From the NCBI GenBank assembly GCA_947471745.1, contig CANJKZ010000977.1, positions 2,460,501-2,524,500 of the forward strand: a stretch of DNA of 64,000 nucleotides, in the 5' to 3' direction. Source of the DNA: Closterium sp. Naga37s-1 (Eukaryota; Streptophyta; Zygnematophyceae; Desmidiales; Closteriaceae). Numbering within the stretch: position 1 is the first letter of the stretch; each line of letters opens with the position of its first letter. Shown one piece after another: positions 61,066-64,000 of this stretch. The notes below the pieces were generated by a model. That model saw nothing but the letters and a program-made list of their open reading frames with translations. It did no database searches and was not told the origin of the DNA. Position numbers and translations under genes: made by a program.

Positions 61066-61695
61066 TCAGCCAAGCATCTTTGCCCGTGCGAACAGCACTC
61101 CTGCAAAGCACCCTGCGGAAGGAGAGAGAGGAGCAGGAAGGGAGGTGGTGGGTGGGTGAGATGATACAGGGTGATGTGAAGAAGGTACAAGATAGCGATG
61201 CCGTGTGGAGTGAAGCGCAGCCAGCAGTCCTGTGGTTTTTGTTGCGAAATAGAACGGCAATGTGTTCACTCCGTGAAAGAGTGGCTAGTATAGTAGCCAA
61301 GAGTTTTAGTCGAGTGAGGGGGAGTGGCTAGGTGAAGATAGCGCCTTCTCCCTACGGGGGGTTGGTTTCCTCCGGGGATCTCCTTAAAGCCCAAAAAAAA
61401 AAAAAAAAAAAAAAAAAAATAGGTGAAGATAGCAATTAGAGTGCAGGCCTAGTGGGTCCCGCACCGAAGAGGATGGAGAGGAGGGGGGTTGAACGGGACT
61501 GGAGAGGATAGAGGGGAAGGTGGGGGTGGACGCACTGACGAGGATAGAGAGAGGGATGGAGAGGGGAGTGGGAATGCAGTGCAAGTGGGGCACGCACCGA
61601 AGAGGATGGAGGAGATGTTGGCAGCGTTGGTGGGCGCTTTGAAGAGAATGATGCCGAAGAGGGAGAGTGGGATCTTGTTCAGCGACCCCACCAGA
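61066..61695 (-). CDS. GDP-mannose/nucleotide-sugar transporter, GONST1-like, C-terminal two exons (partial)
   Basis: The last two exons of a split gene. Exon 61598-61695 (98 nt; its first base completes a split codon) encodes LVGSLNKIPLSLFGIILF, then KAPTNAANISSILF. Exon 61066-61112 adds CFAGVLFARAKMLG and a TGA stop, a glycine codon being split across the junction. The acceptors are cccctggcag and, after a long pyrimidine tract, ccttccgcag; the donor is ttcg|gtgcgtg. Known for the family: GDP-sugar carriers of the Golgi (drug/metabolite transporter superfamily) exchange GDP-mannose for GMP, and the GALNK motif (GSLNK in plants) contacts the nucleotide sugar. Plant GONST1 ends in a very similar SLVGSLNKIPLS...SILFG..AGV.FARAKM. 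The match to remembered sequences is strong, but substrate is inferred. Upstream exons (the preceding segment usually reads WFLHQTGATTY) are not in the window. No breaks are visible in the part seen; whether the gene is intact cannot be judged. Confidence 0.86.
61329..61433 (+). mobile_element. Short retroposed insert with poly(A) tail and 14-bp target-site duplication
   Basis: taggtgaagatagc occurs at 61329-61342 and again at 61420-61433. Between them lie a 50-bp body (61343-61392, starting gccttctccctacgggg and ending ccttaaagccc) and an uninterrupted run of 27 A (61393-61419). Perfect duplications of this length flanking a poly(A)-ended insert are the hallmark of target-primed reverse transcription by a LINE-type enzyme. 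The body is too short to classify: a 5'-truncated SINE or LINE end, or a cDNA fragment. It lies in the transporter intron in antisense orientation and looks young because both duplications and the tail are unbroken. Confidence 0.85.
61441..61478 (-). repeat. Duplicated copy of the exon end and splice donor
   Basis: This segment matches 61574-61611 at 32 of 38 positions, with 19 in a row identical (cgcaccgaagaggatggag at 61460 and 61593). The second location is the 3' end of the penultimate coding exon with its donor. So the intron holds a decoy donor, tcttcg|gtgcggg, 133 bp downstream of the real one. The frame from the exon stays open up to it, but 133 is not a multiple of 3, so using it would put the last exon out of frame. 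Confidence 0.72.
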
Positions 61696-61886
61696 CTGCC
61701 AGGGGCGATGATGGGCACACGGGTCGGCATTGGAGCCACGGGGTTGTGGGGCCAAAGGTTTGCAGGGAACAATGTGGGAGGGAGAAAATTTAGGGATTTT
61801 GGGGTTCGGGTGAAAGGATGGCATTGATGTGGAGGTGATGGCAAGAGTGCAGCACGTGGAATATGGGCGCTCTGTGTACTGTGCAC

Positions 61887-62024
61887 GTGCACCTGTAGGT
61901 GGTGCACCTGTAGGTGGTGCACCTGTAGCTGGTGCACCTGTAGGTGGTGCACCTGTAGGTGGTGCACCTGTAGGTGGTGCACCTGTAGGTGGTGCACCTG
62001 TAGGTGGTGTACCTGTAGGTGGTG
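61887..62024. repeat. 15-bp minisatellite, nine copies
   Basis: Nine copies of gtgcacctgtaggtg with two variants (gtagctg near 61928, gtgtacc near 62009). Because 15 is a multiple of 3 the frames stay open: the minus strand reads a Pro-Thr-Gly-Ala-Pro repeat and the plus strand a Gly-Ala-Pro-Val-Gly repeat. I see no support for either being translated. It shares the core cctgtaggtggtg with the 19-bp array and is probably its relative. Confidence 0.93.
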
Positions 62025-62101
62025 GGGGGACCACAAGCAGATGGCACCTGTAGCAAGCTGTGCAGTGCGTGCTGTGCAGTGCGTGCTGTGCAAGGGATAT
62101 C
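62025..62101. repeat. Spacer with a 14-bp repeat between the two minisatellites
   Basis: Contains about 2.5 tandem copies of ctgtgcagtgcgtg (62059-62092) flanked by short unique DNA with one isolated cacctgtag remnant at 62045. Nothing else is seen. Confidence 0.8.
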
Positions 62102-64000
62102 TACCTGTAGGTGGAGGGCGTACCTGTAGGTGGAGGGCGTACCTGTAGGTGGTGGGCGTACCTGTAGGTGGTGGGCGTACCTGTAGGTGGTGGGCGTACC
62201 TGTAGGTGGTGGGCGTACCTGTAGGTGGTGGGCGTACCTGTAGGTGGTGGGCGTACCTGTAGGTGGTGGGCGTACCTGTAGGTGGTGGGCGTACCTGTAG
62301 GTGGTGGGCGTACCTGTAGGTGGTGGGCGTACCTGTAGGTGGTGGGCGTACCTGTAGGTGGTGGGCGTACCTGTAGGTGTGGGCGTACCTGTAGGTGGTG
62401 GGCGTACCTGTAGGTGGTGGGCGTACCTGTAGGTGGTGGGCGTACCTGTAGGTGGTGGGCGTACCTGTAGGTGGTGGGCGTACCTGTAGGTGGTGGGCGT
62501 ACCTGTAGGTGGTGGGCGTACCTGTAGGTGGTGGGCGTACCTGTAGGTGGTGGGCGTACCTGTAGGTGGTGGGCGTACCTGTAGGTGGTGGGCGTACCTG
62601 TAGGGTGGCGTAGGGGGCGTACCTGTAGGTGGTGGGCGTACCTGTAGGTGGTGGGCGTACCTGTAGGTGGTGGGCGTACCTGTAGGTGGTGGGCGTACCT
62701 GTAGGTGGTGGGCGTACCTGTAGGTGGTGGGCGTACCTGTAGGTGGTGGGCGTACCTGTAGGTGGTGGGCGTACCTGTAGGTGGTGGGCGTACCTGTAGG
62801 TGGTGGGCGTACCTGTAGGTGGTGGGCGTACCTGTAGGTGGTGGGCGTACCTGTAGGTGGTGGGCGTACCTGTAGGTGGTGGGCGTACCTGTAGGTGGTG
62901 GGCGTACCTGTAGGTGGTGGGCGTACCTGTAGGTGGTGGGCGTACCTGTAGGTGGTGGGCGTACCTGTAGGTGGTGGGCGTACCTGTAGGTGGTGGGCGT
63001 ACCTGTAGGTGGTGGGCGTACCTGTAGGTGGTGGGCGTACCTGTAGGTGGTGGGCGTACCTGTAGGTGGTGGGCGTACCTGTAGGTGGTGGGCGTACCTG
63101 TAGGTGGTGGGCGTACCTGTAGGTGGTGGGCGTACCTGTAGGTGGTGGGCGTACCTGTAGGTGGTGGGCGTACCTGTAGGTGGTGGGCGTACCTGTAGGT
63201 GGTGGGCGTACCTGTAGGTGGTGGGCGTACCTGTAGGTGGTGGGCGTACCTGTAGGTGGTGGGGCGTACCTGTAGGTGGTGGGCGTACCTGTAGGTGGTG
63301 GGCGTACCTGTAGGTGGTGGGGCCGTACCTGTACGGTGGGGGGCGTACCTGTAGGTGGTGGGCGTACCTGTAGGTGGTGGGCGTACCTGTAGGTGGTGGG
63401 CGTACCTGAGGTGTGGGCGTACCTGTAGGTGGTGGGCGTACCTGTAGGTGGTGGGCGTACCTGTAGGTGGTGGGGGTGGCGTACCTGTAGGTGGGTGGGC
63501 GTACCTGTAGGGTGGGCGTACCTGTAGGTGGTGGCGTACCTGTAGGTGGTGGCCGTACCTGTAGGTGGTGGGGCGTACCTGTAGGTGGTGGGCGTACCTG
63601 TAGGTGGTGGGCGTACCTGTAGGTGGTGGGCGTACCTGTAGGTGGTGGGCGTACCTGTAGGTGGTGGGCGTACCTGTAGGTGGTGGGCGTACCTGTAGGT
63701 GGTGGGCGTACCTGTAGGTGGTGGGCGTACCTGTAGGTGGTGGGGCGTACCTGTAGGTGGGGGCGTACCTGTATGTGGTGGCGTACCTGTAGGTGGTGGG
63801 CGTACCTGTAGGTGGTGGGCGTACCTGTAGGTGGTGGGCGTACCTGTAGGTGGTGGGCGTACCTGTAGGTGGTGGGCGTACCTGTAGGTGGTGGGCGTAC
63901 CTGTAGGTGGTGGGCGTACCTGTAGGTGGTGGGCGTACCTGTAGGTGGTGGGCGTACCTGTAGGTGGTGGGCGTACCTGTAGGTGGTGGGCGTACCTGTA
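62102..64000. repeat. 19-bp minisatellite array
   Basis: About 100 copies of tacctgtaggtggtgggcg, continuing past the window end. The first two copies read gtggaggg in place of gtggtggg; most of the rest are identical. Length-variant units cluster near 62612-62630, 63322-63345, 63408-63420, 63470-63550 and 63740-63785. On the minus strand each unit reads ctacag|gtacgcccaccac, a joined acceptor-like and donor-like motif. No coding potential is seen. Confidence 0.96.

Larger units (their letters stand above)
61113..61597 (-). other. Last intron of the transporter gene (485 bp, phase 1)
   Basis: GT at 61597-61596 and AG at 61114-61113 on the minus strand. A pyrimidine-rich tract (about 61116-61140) precedes the acceptor. 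It contains a short retroposed insert with poly(A), antisense to the gene, and a second copy of the exon end plus donor 133 bp inside the intron. The sense strand of the donor-proximal part is strongly C/T-rich. Confidence 0.82.
61696..64000 (-). other. Upstream intron of the transporter gene (partial, phase 2, minisatellite-filled)
   Basis: The acceptor cccctggcag ends at 61696. No sequence resembling the preceding transporter segment is found in 61696-61886, and everything beyond is minisatellite to the window end. So, if the gene model is right, this intron is at least 2.3 kb and mostly tandem repeat. The unique part (61696-61886) shows no other gene. Confidence 0.62.

Noticed and set aside
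60733-61331. Plus-strand frames of 84 and 143 codons and minus-strand frames of 64-135 codons near the stop codon
   Set aside because: They overlap the gene's 3' flank and last intron and show no recognisable family. The minus-strand frames that cover the FARAKM exon merely extend it into the pyrimidine tract of the intron.
61489-61827. Plus-strand frame of 112 codons, Gly/Arg/Glu-rich
   Set aside because: It is antisense to the transporter exon and the C/T-rich intron. Its composition reflects the purine-rich complement and it shows no domain.
61384-62093. Minus-strand frames of over 200 codons with a Pro-Thr-Gly-Ala-Pro or similar repeat
   Set aside because: The repeat part is only the 15-bp minisatellite read in multiples of three. 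One of these frames overlaps the real 98-bp exon but runs through intron and repeats on both sides, so only the exon is annotated.
1-64000. tRNA, rRNA or other RNA genes
   Set aside because: None recognised in the single-copy part; the repeats contain no conserved RNA gene motif.

Overview
This window is almost entirely tandem repeat DNA from a eukaryotic nuclear genome. It holds three unrelated satellite or minisatellite families and about 1.4 kb of single-copy sequence. The only gene I can support is the 3' end of a split gene on the minus strand (stop at 61066). It encodes the C-terminus of a GDP-mannose/nucleotide-sugar transporter of the plant and green-alga GONST1 type. The two exons join in frame across a GT-AG intron, giving the GSLNK motif followed later by a FARAKM tail. 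GC-rich third codon positions, two TGTAA motifs downstream of the stop and the green-lineage form of the protein suggest a green alga (perhaps Chlamydomonadales-like). That is inference, and other protists are not excluded.

Layout. (1) 1-7561: tandem array of a 16-bp unit (ttggcaggtaggtcta) with point variants and a punctuating 24-bp variant. The variants are organised into higher-order repeats. (2) 7557-25873: about 101 copies of an unrelated GC-rich 181-bp satellite. About 67 copies run on the plus strand (7557-19681) and about 34 run inverted (19682-25873). They meet at a near-perfect palindromic junction, and both outer ends of the block break off at almost the same point of the unit. (3) 25874-60648: the 16-bp array resumes for about 34.8 kb. 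It carries the same rare variants and higher-order phrases as the first block, so the 181-bp block probably interrupts one 16-bp array. (4) 60649-61886: single-copy DNA with the transporter 3' end, its 3' flank, a 485-bp intron holding a short poly(A) retroposed insert with a 14-bp target-site duplication, and the start of an upstream intron. (5) 61887-64000: a 15-bp minisatellite (9 copies), a 14-bp repeat, then a 19-bp minisatellite (about 100 copies) running off the window. On the gene model these lie inside the upstream intron.

The most notable points are: a real gene end a few hundred bases from a 35-kb satellite; an intron filled by a minisatellite whose sense strand shows a fused acceptor/donor motif (CAG|GTACG) in every 19-bp unit; the inverted junction of the 181-bp satellite; and nested recent duplications (a 13-unit copy at 2,353-bp spacing, and 1,880-bp and roughly 2.1-4.1-kb higher-order repeats). 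The many open frames across the 181-bp array are by-products of a stop-poor repeat of 181 (3n+1) bases and are not annotated as genes. Repeat lengths and orientations depend on assembly correctness, which cannot be judged from the sequence alone.
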